NCBI GenBank assembly: GCA_015057585.1 | Contig: SVEF01000003.1 | Span: 1-64,000, forward strand | Source of the DNA: Lachnospiraceae bacterium | Lineage (GTDB): Bacteria > Bacillota > Clostridia > Lachnospirales > Lachnospiraceae | Direction: 5' to 3' | DNA: 64,000 bases | Part shown: piece after piece, positions 27,386 through 36,330 of the stretch | Numbering within the stretch: the stretch's first letter is position 1 | Layout of the letters: the number at the start of each line of letters is the position of its first letter | Notes under the pieces: generated by a model | The model's input: the letters and a program-made list of their open reading frames with translations, nothing else | Databases searched by the model: none | Told to the model about the DNA's origin: nothing | Made by a program: the position numbers and the translations under genes

Positions 27386-28756
27386 ATGACAGATACCATT
27401 CTTACTTCATGCGGAGAAATCAGAGGAACTGCCTGCCGGTGGCCGGGCATCCGGGCCTATAAGGGCATCCGTTACGCTACTGCCGGACGTTTCGAATATC
27501 CGGTGCAGGTGACCCACTGGGACGGCGTATACGATGCTACCAAATACGGACACTGCAGTTATCAGCCGCGTGCCTTCTACAACGAAGAAGACATGCCGAA
27601 AAAAATCTTTTACTATAACGAATTCCGCCGTGGTGAAACCTACACCTACAGCGAGGACTGCTTATTCTTAAACATCTGGACACCGGAAAACGCCGGTCCC
27701 GATGCGAAATTACCGGTCATTTTCTACATTCACGGTGGCGGATTCACCGGTGGTTGCGGACACGAAAAGCATTTTGACGGTCCGGTTTGGCCGACCAGAG
27801 GTGTGGTGGCCGTTACGATTAACTACCGTCTCGGACCTCTCGGCTTTGCCTGCATAAAGGAAGCCGCAGACCGTGACGGACACACCGGAAACTACGGCTT
27901 ATACGACCAGATGACTGCCCTTCTTTGGGTACGGGACAATATTTTGGCCTTCGGGGGCGACCCGGACAACATCACGATTATGGGACAGAGTGCCGGTGCC
28001 ATGAGCGTACAGCAGCACTCCTTAAGCCCTCTTACAGACGGTCTTTTCCATAAGGCAGTGATGAGCAGCGGTGCCGGAGTTAACAAATTTTTATCCGCCG
28101 CACCTGCCGAAAACCGCTACGAGTTTTGGAAGGCAGTCATGCAGGATGCCGGATGTAAAAGTTTTTCGGAGTTTTGTGAATTGCCTGCAGAGCAGTTATT
28201 TGCCTCCTGGAAAAACGTGCAGACGGCACAGAAAAAAGGTATGGTTTGTTCCCCTTGCATCGACGGTGTATTCTTAACCGAATCGGCTGTGGACACCGTC
28301 GCTGCCGGAAAGCAGAAAGCTATCCCATATATGACCGGAACAACCAGTCACGATATGATGCCGCCGATTTTATTCTCTATGGCAAAGAACTGGACACTGA
28401 CCCAGGATAAGCAGGGCAAACAGCCATCCTATACCTGGTTCTTTGACCGGATGTTACCGGGAGATGAACACGGTGCATGGCATTCCAGCGACCTTTGGTA
28501 CTGGTTCGGTACTCTCGAAAACGGCTGGCGTCCGTTTGCGGAAAAGGATTACGCAATCAGTGACCAGATGGTTTCCTATCTTACAAACTTTGCAAAGACC
28601 GGAAATCCGAATGACAGCACCCTTCTTACCTGGGAGCCGGTGACAGAAACGCAGGACAAGGTTCTTTGTATCGGTGAAGGAGATACCCGAATGGGCAAAC
28701 CTTCCAAGTTAAAATTAACAATTACTATGCTAACCAACAAGGCTGTAGGCGAATAG
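27386..28756 (+). CDS. Type-B carboxylesterase/lipase family protein
   Basis: A 456-residue carboxylesterase. The family signature EDCLFLNIWTP is followed by the oxyanion loop IHGGGFTGG and the nucleophile elbow GQSAG (usually GESAG). The N-terminal part (SCGEIRGTACRWPGIRAYKGIRYA) is typical of the family. It is somewhat shorter than the usual ~500 residues. There is no signal peptide, so it is cytosolic. Divergent from the AraC regulator gene and separated by a shared operator, it probably de-acylates substrates entering through the neighbouring symporter. Confidence 0.9.
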   Translation: MTDTILTSCGEIRGTACRWPGIRAYKGIRYATAGRFEYPVQVTHWDGVYDATKYGHCSYQPRAFYNEEDMPKKIFYYNEFRRGETYTYSEDCLFLNIWTPENAGPDAKLPVIFYIHGGGFTGGCGHEKHFDGPVWPTRGVVAVTINYRLGPLGFACIKEAADRDGHTGNYGLYDQMTALLWVRDNILAFGGDPDNITIMGQSAGAMSVQQHSLSPLTDGLFHKAVMSSGAGVNKFLSAAPAENRYEFWKAVMQDAGCKSFSEFCELPAEQLFASWKNVQTAQKKGMVCSPCIDGVFLTESAVDTVAAGKQKAIPYMTGTTSHDMMPPILFSMAKNWTLTQDKQGKQPSYTWFFDRMLPGDEHGAWHSSDLWYWFGTLENGWRPFAEKDYAISDQMVSYLTNFAKTGNPNDSTLLTWEPVTETQDKVLCIGEGDTRMGKPSKLKLTITMLTNKAVGE

Positions 28757-28782
28757 CCTACCTCCTTTTCCCTTCCATTTAG

Positions 28783-28826
28783 AAAAGCAGCTCGCGATTC
28801 CCCATTCGCGAGCTGCCCTTGTTTTC
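28783..28826. terminator. Terminator between convergent esterase and GH5 genes
   Basis: An 11-bp stem GCAGCTCGCGA / TCGCGAGCTGC (28787-28797 with 28806-28816) has A-rich sequence on the left and T-rich sequence on the right, so it can serve both strands. Confidence 0.75.
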
Positions 28827-28830
28827 CTCT

Positions 28831-30222
28831 TTATTTTTCGTTCCGTGTCTTATTGTACTCCATCAACACATCATATAACGTAGCCGTCACACAATTTTCT
28901 GTCTTTGTTGTCTCACAGGCTGCCACAAACTCTTCGTAGGTACAGGATGCCACATTACACTTCACATCTTCTCTTTCCGTCCAGAACTTTAACTGGTTTG
29001 TATAAACGCCCCAGGAAGAAGTCCACCAGCCGGTCACGGTTGTCTTGTAACTCCAAATCGTCCAGGAATAATTCCTTTCATCAAACATCTCCAGCTGTTC
29101 TGCCCACTGCTCCTTATCCTCAAACACGGTAAACTCACCGATGTAGGTCGGCACATCATAATCACGGCCGATATTTAACATATCCTGATAGATATAATAC
29201 AATTCATACGGAAGCAGACTGGACCACAGGTTGTACCAGTGATACTCATACATGACATTTTCCCAGCCGTAGTCTGCCGGGTCCGGAAGCGTATCAAAGC
29301 CCCAGCAGCCTTCCATCGTTACCACATGGGCGTCCCCGTTTTCGCGGATGACATCATAAATTTGGTCAAATACTTCATGACATTCCTTTGTGGTAATGCC
29401 GTTTTGCGTATAGAGCGGTTCGTTGATAATATCGTAAGTAGCAATCCATTTTCCGAGATCCGGTCTGGTATTTAAGTAATGCTCCGATACAAAATCCCAA
29501 ATATCCACGGTTGCTGCCACATTTTCTTCGGATTTCCACAATCCCGGCACCTTCGACATAAAGCCGGAATGTTCATAGCCGTTCTGACCGCCGGGTGCAC
29601 CATGCAAATCGAGCACAATGTAAAGACCATACTTTCCTGCCGTCTCAATAAACCAGTCCAGATAAGCAAAGGCATCCTCTTCGCTCTTTCGGGTCAGGTC
29701 TTCGTTTAACACATCCAGATAATAGAACGGAAAACGGATGGTGTTCATTTGTAATTCTTCCTTAATAATACGGAAATCCTCCTCCGTCCAGAAGCAGTCG
29801 CGGTAGACTTTTGCGAGCTCGTCATAAGTATACTCCTTCAAATTCGGATTTGACGCAATCGCCTTTCGAAATTCCTCTTCCGTAAACTCCGGATACTGAA
29901 TGTTACCGTCCTTGTCTTTCACGTAAGAACCATCTTTATTTTTTAACGGTTCTGTTGCAAACGGACTCATCCAGCTCTCCTGCAAGAGCACCTGTCCGGC
30001 ATTGATACCGCGCAGCTGCAGCTGATTTCCGTCTGCATCATACAGCGACCTGCCGTGCGCCCGCACCAGCCCCGTGTTATTTTCTATGGTTGCTGCCTGC
30101 TCCGGTACCTTATAGGTTTTGTGGTAGATAACTACTGCCGTAAAAAAAATGAGAAGTGCCACTACCGTCCAAAAACAAATCCGCAGCGAAATCATGAGTC
30201 CTTTTTTCACTTTTGTATTCAT
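28831..30222 (-). CDS. Membrane-anchored glycoside hydrolase family 5-like enzyme
   Basis: A 463-residue protein. A basic N-terminus and one hydrophobic helix (about residues 12-33) without a clear cleavage site suggest a signal anchor. The catalytic domain (about 48-440) has GH5 features: LRGINAGQVLL, the acid/base glutamate in YDIINEPL, the histidine in MYEYHWYN, the nucleophile in YIGEFTVF, and WTIWSYK at strand eight. It probably cleaves beta-linked glucans or related polymers at the cell surface. It stands alone, with a GGGAGGAG site and a shared terminator downstream. Confidence 0.85.
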   Translation of the reverse strand: MNTKVKKGLMISLRICFWTVVALLIFFTAVVIYHKTYKVPEQAATIENNTGLVRAHGRSLYDADGNQLQLRGINAGQVLLQESWMSPFATEPLKNKDGSYVKDKDGNIQYPEFTEEEFRKAIASNPNLKEYTYDELAKVYRDCFWTEEDFRIIKEELQMNTIRFPFYYLDVLNEDLTRKSEEDAFAYLDWFIETAGKYGLYIVLDLHGAPGGQNGYEHSGFMSKVPGLWKSEENVAATVDIWDFVSEHYLNTRPDLGKWIATYDIINEPLYTQNGITTKECHEVFDQIYDVIRENGDAHVVTMEGCWGFDTLPDPADYGWENVMYEYHWYNLWSSLLPYELYYIYQDMLNIGRDYDVPTYIGEFTVFEDKEQWAEQLEMFDERNYSWTIWSYKTTVTGWWTSSWGVYTNQLKFWTEREDVKCNVASCTYEEFVAACETTKTENCVTATLYDVLMEYNKTRNEK

Positions 30223-30375
30223 ATAAACTCCTCCCGCAATTTCATTCTTCCCTAATTTTACAACAATTTCAAACTTTTCTCAACCAAAACAGACGACTCC
30301 GTCCTTTTTATCCAATCATCTGCCTTCCTTATCTTATCTATTAAAATATTTCTCCGATTTTTCTCATCTTTACAC

Positions 30376-30403
30376 TTGTGATTTTCTCAAAAACAGATAT
30401 AAT
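30376..30403 (+). promoter_or_regulatory. Promoter of carB
   Basis: -35 TTGTGA (30376-30381), 16-bp spacer, -10 TATAAT (30398-30403), about 60 bp before the start. No PyrR-type attenuator is visible in the short leader. Confidence 0.6.
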
Positions 30404-30465
30404 ATATCATGAGAAAAAACGAACAAAAATAAATAATGCGGAAAACAATTTAGGAGGATAAAACC

Positions 30466-33400
30466 ATGCCAAAAAGAACAGACATTAACAAAGTACTGAT
30501 TATTGGTTCCGGTCCTATCATCATCGGACAGGCGTGCGAGTTTGACTATTCCGGTACCCAGGCTTGTAAGGCGCTTCGCAGCCTTGGCTATGAAATCGTA
30601 CTCGTGAATTCAAACCCTGCTACCATCATGACTGACCCTGAAACAGCAGATGTTACCTACATTGAACCACTCAACGTAGAACGTCTCGAGCAGATTATTG
30701 CAAAGGAACGTCCGGATGCTTTACTTCCGAACCTTGGTGGACAGTCCGGTTTAAACCTCTGCTCTGAATTACACGAAGCAGGTATCCTTGACAAGTATAA
30801 CGTAAAGGTAATCGGTGTTCAGGTCGATGCCATTGAGCGTGGTGAAGACCGTGTCGAATTCAAGAAGGCAATGGAAGCCCTCGGTATCGAGATGGCACGC
30901 AGCGAGGTTGCCTATACCGTTGACGAAGCTCTTGCCATTGCGGACAAGCTCGGTTATCCTGTTGTTCTCCGTCCGGCCTATACCATGGGCGGTGCCGGTG
31001 GTGGCTTAGTATATAATAAGGAAGAACTCAGCACCGTTTGTGCCAGAGGTCTTCAGGCTTCCTTAGTGGGACAGGTTCTCGTAGAAGAATCCATCCTCGG
31101 TTGGGAAGAGTTAGAAGTAGAAGTAGTCCGCGATGCAGATAATAACATGATTACCGTCTGCTTCATTGAAAATATCGATCCGCTCGGTGTTCATACCGGC
31201 GACTCTTTCTGTTCCGCTCCGATGCTCACGATTTCCAAGGAGTGTCAGGAACGTTTAAAGGAACAGGCATTCAAAATTGTTGAATCTGTAGAAGTTATTG
31301 GTGGTACCAACGTGCAGTTTGCACATGATCCTGTCAGTGACCGTATCATCGTTATCGAAATTAATCCACGTACTTCCCGTTCCTCCGCTCTTGCAAGTAA
31401 GGCAACCGGTTTCCCGATTGCTCTTGTTTCCGCGCTGCTTGCAGCAGGACTTACGTTAAAAGACATTCCTTGCGGCAAATACGGCACATTAGATAAGTAT
31501 GTTCCGGACGGCGACTACGTGGTAATCAAGTTTGCACGCTGGGCATTTGAAAAGTTCAAGGGTGTTGAGGATAAGTTAGGCACCCAGATGCGCGCCGTTG
31601 GTGAGGTTATGAGTATCGGTAAGACCTACAAGGAAGCGTTCCAGAAGGCCATCCGCTCCTTAGAGACCGGTCGCTACGGCCTCGGATACGCAAAGAACTT
31701 CCATGAACTTTCCAAGGAAGAATTGTTAAAGTTGTTAATCACTCCTTCGAGCGAGCGTCACTTCATCATGTATGAAGCACTCCGCAAGGGAGCTACCGTA
31801 GAAGAAATCCATGCAATTACCAAGGTTAAGCATTTCTTCATCAAGCAGATGCTGGAACTCGTAGAGGAAGAGGAAGCACTTCTTACCTGCAAGGGCGGTC
31901 TGCCATCCGATGAAATGCTTGTAAGTGCAAAGAAAAATGGTTTCTCCGATAAATATTTGAGCAAGTTACTTGAAATTTCCGAAGACGAAATCCGTGCCCG
32001 CCGTATGGTTCTCGGTGTGGAAGAAGCCTGGGAAGGCGTACACGTAAGCGGCACCGAAAACAGTGCTTACTACTACTCCACCTACAATGCTCCGGATAAG
32101 AATCCGGTTTCCGAAGATAAGCCAAAGGTTATGATTCTTGGCGGCGGTCCAAACCGTATCGGTCAGGGTATCGAATTCGACTACTGTTGCGTACATGCAT
32201 CTTTAGCATTAAGAAAACTCGGCTTTGAAACGATTATCGTAAACTGTAATCCGGAAACGGTTTCCACCGACTACGATACATCCGACAAGTTATACTTCGA
32301 GCCTCTGACTCTGGAAGATGTTTTAAGCATTTACAAGAAAGAAAAGCCGGTTGGCGTCATCGCACAGTTTGGCGGTCAGACTCCACTGAACCTGGCTGCT
32401 GACTTAGAGAAAAACGGAGTCAAGATTCTTGGTACTTCCCCTGCAGTCATTGACCTTGCAGAAGACCGTGACTTATTCCGTGAAATGATGGACAAGTTAG
32501 AAATTCCAATGCCGGAATCCGGTATGGCTACCACTGTGGAAGAAGCGCTGGAAATTGCTCACCAGATTGGTTATCCGACGATGGTTCGTCCTTCCTACGT
32601 ACTGGGCGGACGCGGTATGGAAGTCGTTTATGACGATGAGAGCATGATTAATTATATGAATGCAGCGGTTGGCGTAACTCCGGACCGTCCGATTCTCATC
32701 GACCGTTTCTTAAACAACGCACTGGAATGCGAAGCCGATGCCATCAGTGACGGTACAAACGCTTTTGTGCCTGCCGTTATGGAACACATCGAGCTTGCCG
32801 GTGTTCACTCCGGTGACTCCGCTTGTGTACTTCCTTCCAAGCACATCTCTCCTGAGAACGTGGCTACCATCAAGGAATACACAAGAAGAATTGCAGAAGA
32901 AATGCACGTTAAGGGCTTAATGAATATGCAGTATGCCATCGAAAACGGCAAGGTATACGTACTCGAGGCAAACCCAAGGGCTTCCCGTACCGTGCCGCTC
33001 GTTTCCAAGGTATGTAACATCCGCATGGTACCGCTTGCTACAGAGATTATCACTTCTGAGCTGACCGGAAACCCATCCCCTGTTCCGGGTTTAAAGGATC
33101 AGAATATCCCGTACTACGGAGTAAAGGAAGCGGTGTTCCCATTCAACATGTTCCCTGAGGTTGACCCGCTTCTCGGACCGGAAATGCGTTCCACCGGTGA
33201 AGTACTCGGTTTATCCGCATCCTACGGCGGTGCTTTCTATAAGGCACAGGAAGGAACCCAGTCGAAGCTTCCTTTAAGCGGAACCGTACTGATTTCCGTA
33301 AATCGCAAGGATAAGGCAGATGTCGTTGAAGTTGCAAGAAGCTTTGCAAACGACGGTTTCAAGATTCTCGCTACCGGCGGTAACTGTGATTTATTAAATG

Positions 33401-33690
33401 CCTCCGGTGTTCCGGCAACCAGAGTAAACAAGCTCTCCGAGGGCCGTCCGAACATCCTGGACTTAATCACCAACGGTCAGATTGACTTAATTGTCAACAC
33501 TCCTGCCGGCAAGGACAGCATCACAGACGACAGCTACCTGCGTAAGGCTGCCATCAAGGCAAAGATTCCTTACATGACCACCGTTGCTGCAGCAAAGGCT
33601 ACCGCAGACGGCATCCACCATGTATTGAAGCACGGCCGCAGCCAGGTACGTTCCTTACAGGAATTGCATGCGGAGATTCATGATAAGTAA
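30466..33690 (+). CDS. carB: Carbamoyl-phosphate synthase large subunit
   Basis: A 1074-residue CarB at the usual length. Two ATP-grasp halves are clear (first half around EDRVEFKKAMEALGIE, second half starting at KVMILGGGPNRIGQGIEFDY), as are the oligomerisation middle and the C-terminal MGS-like allosteric domain (about 935-1074, ILATGGNCDLL). It makes carbamoyl phosphate from bicarbonate, ammonia and two ATP for pyrimidine and arginine synthesis. The glutaminase subunit gene carA is not adjacent, which is unusual, and must lie elsewhere. It has its own promoter and is followed 15 bp later by a long hairpin element. Confidence 0.97.
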   Translation: MPKRTDINKVLIIGSGPIIIGQACEFDYSGTQACKALRSLGYEIVLVNSNPATIMTDPETADVTYIEPLNVERLEQIIAKERPDALLPNLGGQSGLNLCSELHEAGILDKYNVKVIGVQVDAIERGEDRVEFKKAMEALGIEMARSEVAYTVDEALAIADKLGYPVVLRPAYTMGGAGGGLVYNKEELSTVCARGLQASLVGQVLVEESILGWEELEVEVVRDADNNMITVCFIENIDPLGVHTGDSFCSAPMLTISKECQERLKEQAFKIVESVEVIGGTNVQFAHDPVSDRIIVIEINPRTSRSSALASKATGFPIALVSALLAAGLTLKDIPCGKYGTLDKYVPDGDYVVIKFARWAFEKFKGVEDKLGTQMRAVGEVMSIGKTYKEAFQKAIRSLETGRYGLGYAKNFHELSKEELLKLLITPSSERHFIMYEALRKGATVEEIHAITKVKHFFIKQMLELVEEEEALLTCKGGLPSDEMLVSAKKNGFSDKYLSKLLEISEDEIRARRMVLGVEEAWEGVHVSGTENSAYYYSTYNAPDKNPVSEDKPKVMILGGGPNRIGQGIEFDYCCVHASLALRKLGFETIIVNCNPETVSTDYDTSDKLYFEPLTLEDVLSIYKKEKPVGVIAQFGGQTPLNLAADLEKNGVKILGTSPAVIDLAEDRDLFREMMDKLEIPMPESGMATTVEEALEIAHQIGYPTMVRPSYVLGGRGMEVVYDDESMINYMNAAVGVTPDRPILIDRFLNNALECEADAISDGTNAFVPAVMEHIELAGVHSGDSACVLPSKHISPENVATIKEYTRRIAEEMHVKGLMNMQYAIENGKVYVLEANPRASRTVPLVSKVCNIRMVPLATEIITSELTGNPSPVPGLKDQNIPYYGVKEAVFPFNMFPEVDPLLGPEMRSTGEVLGLSASYGGAFYKAQEGTQSKLPLSGTVLISVNRKDKADVVEVARSFANDGFKILATGGNCDLLNASGVPATRVNKLSEGRPNILDLITNGQIDLIVNTPAGKDSITDDSYLRKAAIKAKIPYMTTVAAAKATADGIHHVLKHGRSQVRSLQELHAEIHDK

Positions 33691-33705
33691 GATGTAACAT
33701 GCAAC

Positions 33706-33840
33706 GAAAAATGTAGCAGAATTTAAGTTATAGAATAAAGCCCCACCGGAGAACTATTCCACGCGCTCATGGCAAAAATCGCTGCTTAGGAATAGTTCTC
33801 CGGTGGGGCTTATTTATGTTTTGAATCTGCTACATTTTTC
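33706..33840. repeat. 135-bp long hairpin element with conserved apical loop (copy 1)
   Basis: Outer arms of 15 bp (33706-33720 / 33826-33840), an irregular internal region, then a perfect 23-bp inner stem (33738-33760 / 33789-33811) and a 28-nt loop. Read on the minus strand, the apex is CTAAGCAGCGAT ... GAGCGCGTG. The same two loop blocks occur in the element at 42097-42257, although the stems share no sequence. It sits between carB (plus) and a short convergent frame whose stop codon is inside the right arm. Confidence 0.85.
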
Positions 33841-34069
33841 TGTTCCAGATGACAAACGCTCTTATTGCATCTGCCTCAAATTCATCATAAATCAGGTTTC
33901 GCCACTCGCATTCGCCACGATACACCTTGATAAACTTCTCAAATCCATACTTTTGAATGAAGTACCATACATAAACACCGGCATAATCATATCCCTGATT
34001 ATCAACAAAATTGTCAAAGCCAATCAGGTCAGTCACCCTTGGGCACTCCGAAGCACTGATATAGTTCAA
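33830..34069 (-). CDS. Short frame after the ABC-F gene, likely C-terminal remnant of a peptidase-like protein
   Basis: A 79-codon frame with a TTG start that overlaps the ABC-F stop codon (TTGA), without a strong ribosome binding site. The sequence GYDYAGVYVWYFIQKYGFEKFIKVY resembles the C-terminal helices of gluzincin (MA clan) peptidases, where a Y-hydrophobic-IxxKYG segment is common. It lacks any catalytic motif. It may be translated by coupling to the ABC-F gene, or be a dead fragment joined there by a deletion. The last codons lie in the arm of the long hairpin. Confidence 0.4.
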   Translation of the reverse strand: MNYISASECPRVTDLIGFDNFVDNQGYDYAGVYVWYFIQKYGFEKFIKVYRGECEWRNLIYDEFEADAIRAFVIWNRKM

Positions 34070-35670
34070 ATCCGTCTGCTCTGCAACTCTATTACCTTAT
34101 TTGCAATTCTTTTACCAAACTCCTCGTTATGTTCTACGAAAATCAAGGTTAGTTCCTCATCCATCAGCGCGGTCTCCAACTGCATTTTAAACTGCACGTC
34201 CATATAATTCAAGGGCTCGTCTAAGAATAAAACATGATGATTTCCTGCGAGCGTCCTTGCAATATCCACCTTTTTTAGTTCACCACTGCTGAGCGTTTCT
34301 AATGGACGTCTTTCAAAATCCTCCGGCAAATCAAACAATCTGCACAAGTCTCTGAACCTTGCATAAACCTCGTGGTAATCCTTACTCATCTGCGTTTCTG
34401 CATGTAGAAAATCCTTAATATTTCCTTTCCGGCAAACCGGTTCCTGTGGCACATACGCAATGGACAGCCCCGCCCTCCGGCGGATTCCGGTTCCCGTAAG
34501 CCGTCCTGCCAGCAATTTTAGCAGGGTCGTCTTTCCCGCACCATTTTGCCCACGGAGCCAAATTTTATCGCCCGGATATACTTGAATTGTCACATTCTTA
34601 AGTATCGGAGCAAAAGCACCTTCATAGCAAAAGCTTATCCCATCTGCTGCCAATAAACATTCCTGCTCTGATATTTCCTGATAAATGCTGAGCTGCTTTT
34701 CTTCCTCCAAATTGCAAAGCAGTTGCTTTTTTTCTGCAAGATTCTCCTGAATCTGCTGTTCCGCTGCCTTTGCCTGCCGCATGTAGGCTCTGGTTCCGTT
34801 TGCCCTGGCATTCCCTGCAAAGTGATATTTTTGCTTGTTTCCGATATCGGACCAGGTTCTGGTTGTCTTCGATTGCCTCTCCAGCTGGTTGATTTCCTGC
34901 ATCAGCCGCTGTCTCGTGCGCAATTCAAACTGTTCCTTCCACTCCATGTTTCTGCGCCAGGTCGAATAATTTCCCTGCTCGATGGAAATATCCGCTTTGT
35001 TGATTGCCAGAATATGGTCTGACACTGCATCCAGAAAAACCGTGTCATGTGATGCAATGATGTACCCTTTTTTCTTTTTCAGATATTCTTTCAGATGCTC
35101 CTTTTTCTCCTTGTCCAAATGATTGGTCGGTTCATCCAATAATACAAAAGCATCCTTACGCAAAAACAACGCAACAATCAGCATACAGGTCTGCTCACCA
35201 CCGGAAAGTGTTGCAAACTCCTGCTCCAAAAGTTCGGTAGATAAACCCATTTGCGACACTTCTTTGCAGATTCGGCTCTCCATTGCATATCCGTCGCTCT
35301 CCACATATTGGCTCAATGCTTCCAAATACTTCTCATTTTCGTTTGCATCGGGATTTGCTTCGTACTTCTCCAATTGCAATTCCAACGTTTTCAATCCTCC
35401 GATGCACTCTTTTACAATATCAAATGTTTTCGTAAACGAAACATCCACAGTATAGGGAAAATAGGACACCGTCCCGCTTCGCCGAATGATTCCCTCGGAC
35501 GGTTCCAAACTTCCGTCCAGCAGTCGTAACAACGTACTCTTTCCACGTCCGTTCCGACCGACTAATGCCATCTTCCAGTCCGTATCCAGATTCACACTCA
35601 AATGTTCAAACACCGGATGATAAAAATCATCATAATAAAATGTCATATCTCTTACTTCAATTTGTGCCAT
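34066..35670 (-). CDS. ABC-F family ATPase, probable antibiotic-resistance or ribosome-protection protein
   Basis: A 534-residue soluble protein with two ABC domains and no membrane helices. First domain: Walker A GRNGRGKST, signature LSGGEQ, Walker B LLDEPTNHLD. Second domain: GQNGAGKTT, signature LSSGELKK, LFLDEPLNYMD. A linker of about 80 residues between them is basic and helical, as in Lsa/Vga-type proteins that displace lincosamides, pleuromutilins or streptogramins from the ribosome. The start at 35670 (MAQIEV) has an AGGAGA site. The frame continues to 35691 without one. It is preceded by a leader peptide and hairpin typical of drug-induced ABC-F genes. The resistance range cannot be predicted. 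Confidence 0.85.
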   Translation of the reverse strand: MAQIEVRDMTFYYDDFYHPVFEHLSVNLDTDWKMALVGRNGRGKSTLLRLLDGSLEPSEGIIRRSGTVSYFPYTVDVSFTKTFDIVKECIGGLKTLELQLEKYEANPDANENEKYLEALSQYVESDGYAMESRICKEVSQMGLSTELLEQEFATLSGGEQTCMLIVALFLRKDAFVLLDEPTNHLDKEKKEHLKEYLKKKKGYIIASHDTVFLDAVSDHILAINKADISIEQGNYSTWRRNMEWKEQFELRTRQRLMQEINQLERQSKTTRTWSDIGNKQKYHFAGNARANGTRAYMRQAKAAEQQIQENLAEKKQLLCNLEEEKQLSIYQEISEQECLLAADGISFCYEGAFAPILKNVTIQVYPGDKIWLRGQNGAGKTTLLKLLAGRLTGTGIRRRAGLSIAYVPQEPVCRKGNIKDFLHAETQMSKDYHEVYARFRDLCRLFDLPEDFERRPLETLSSGELKKVDIARTLAGNHHVLFLDEPLNYMDVQFKMQLETALMDEELTLIFVEHNEEFGKRIANKVIELQSRRI

Positions 35671-35685
35671 ATTGTCTCCTATTCC

Positions 35686-35717
35686 AAACAATCTGGCGAC
35701 TTCTCACCAGATTGTTT
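35686..35717 (-). promoter_or_regulatory. Leader hairpin of the ABC-F gene
   Basis: A perfect 11-bp stem (35707-35717 with 35686-35696) has a 10-nt loop that holds the leader peptide's stop codon. The first arm is made by the last four leader codons, so a ribosome at the end of the leader would keep it open. The ABC-F ribosome binding site begins 6 nt after the hairpin. A second GC-rich hairpin (35779-35822) lies before the leader start. Confidence 0.65.
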
Positions 35718-35760
35718 TCTTAAAACTTGTTTTTAGGTACAATCTTCTCTTAATAATCAT
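35704..35760 (-). CDS. 18-residue leader peptide of the ABC-F gene
   Basis: MIIKRRLYLKTSFKKTIW, with a strong AAGGAGG site (about 35763-35769) correctly spaced before its ATG. It is too short for ordinary gene calling. Its last codons form one arm of the hairpin before the ABC-F gene. Leader peptides with this layout control macrolide, lincosamide and pleuromutilin resistance genes by ribosome stalling. The basic and aromatic content fits a stalling nascent chain. The assignment rests on position and structure, not on a known homologue. Confidence 0.65.
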   Translation of the reverse strand: MIIKRRLYLKTSFKKTIW

Positions 35761-35890
35761 CCTAATCCTCCTTGTTTTCCGAAGGAAAATGCGAGCCGCG
35801 TTACGCGAGCAGAGGATTTTCCCTCATACTTTCTATTATTTTGCGCAACAAAAAAAGAGCCTGAGAAGTTCCCACGCAATAAAAAATCCT

Positions 35891-35919
35891 ACTATAATGC
35901 TAATCTCCGAAGAGCACAA
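35891..35919 (-). promoter_or_regulatory. Promoter of the ABC-F leader transcript
   Basis: Minus strand: -35 TTGTGC (35914-35919), 17-bp spacer, -10 TATAGT (35891-35896). This gives a leader of about 210 nt before the ABC-F start. Confidence 0.5.
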
Positions 35920-36140
35920 GAAAATCCCCGGATATCCTAATTGCTGTCAAAGACAGTTTTCCAGATGTCCGGAACGCCCCGCTTATGTCTTCATGCATTT
36001 TAGTAGGAATTATTTACGAATGATCAATTTCTTCTCAACCTCTTGTTTATGTCACTATCTTTTTGTTTTGCAACAAGGAAATAGTAGCATATGCATCAAA
36101 GCCTGTCAAGAAATCAATATCATTCAACATAACATTTCGC
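35920..36140. other. Gene-free stretch between the ABC-F leader and the AbiF locus
   Basis: A plus-strand open frame crosses this stretch but has no ribosome binding site and an improbable composition. I see only a weak inverted repeat (CCTACTA near 35888 and TAGTAGG near 36001). Confidence 0.5.
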
Positions 36141-36169
36141 TTGCATCGAACAAACGTTTGTGTTATAAT
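36141..36169 (+). promoter_or_regulatory. Promoter with a perfect LexA (SOS) box in its spacer, facing the AbiF locus
   Basis: -35 TTGCAT (36141-36146), 17-bp spacer, -10 TATAAT (36164-36169). The spacer holds CGAACAAACGTTTG (36147-36160), which fits the Gram-positive LexA box CGAACRNRYGTTYG at every position. A transcript would start near 36176 and run through the small-RNA unit into abiF. Confidence 0.75.
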
Positions 36170-36212
36170 TCACTTAAGAGCTGCATATCATATTAACACT
36201 ACCAAAAAAGAG

Positions 36213-36241
36213 TTGACTTTCCTCACGAAATAACTTATACT
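36213..36241 (+). promoter_or_regulatory. Promoter of the AbiF-associated small RNA
   Basis: -35 TTGACT (36213-36218), 17-bp spacer, -10 TATACT (36236-36241). The predicted start is at about 36248. Confidence 0.75.
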
Positions 36242-36247
36242 TTCGGT

Positions 36248-36314
36248 AGTGAATGAGTTACGGAAACTTGAGAAGCCCGTGACCCGGACGGCTCCTGCGG
36301 GGGCCGTTTTGTTA
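36248..36314 (+). ncRNA. Small structured RNA upstream of abiF, resembling the abiF RNA motif
   Basis: A unit of about 65 nt has its own near-consensus promoter and a terminator-like 3' hairpin (ACGGCTCC / GGGGCCGT with a TGCG loop, then TTTTGTT, about 36288-36314). The body contains ACGGAAACTTGAGAAGCCCGT, which can pair ACGG...CCGT and leaves GAAACTTGAGAAG as an internal loop. The GC-rich RNA stands out in AT-rich surroundings. A conserved RNA upstream of abiF-type genes is known from comparative genomics. Membership here is inferred from position and form. Confidence 0.7.
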
Positions 36315-36330
36315 TTTACGGAGGTATTTT

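Noticed and set aside
35672-36196. A 174-codon plus-strand open frame between the ABC-F and AbiF genes
   Set aside because: It runs over the ABC-F leader, both leader hairpins and the LexA-box promoter. It has no ribosome binding site and an odd His/Phe/Cys-rich composition.
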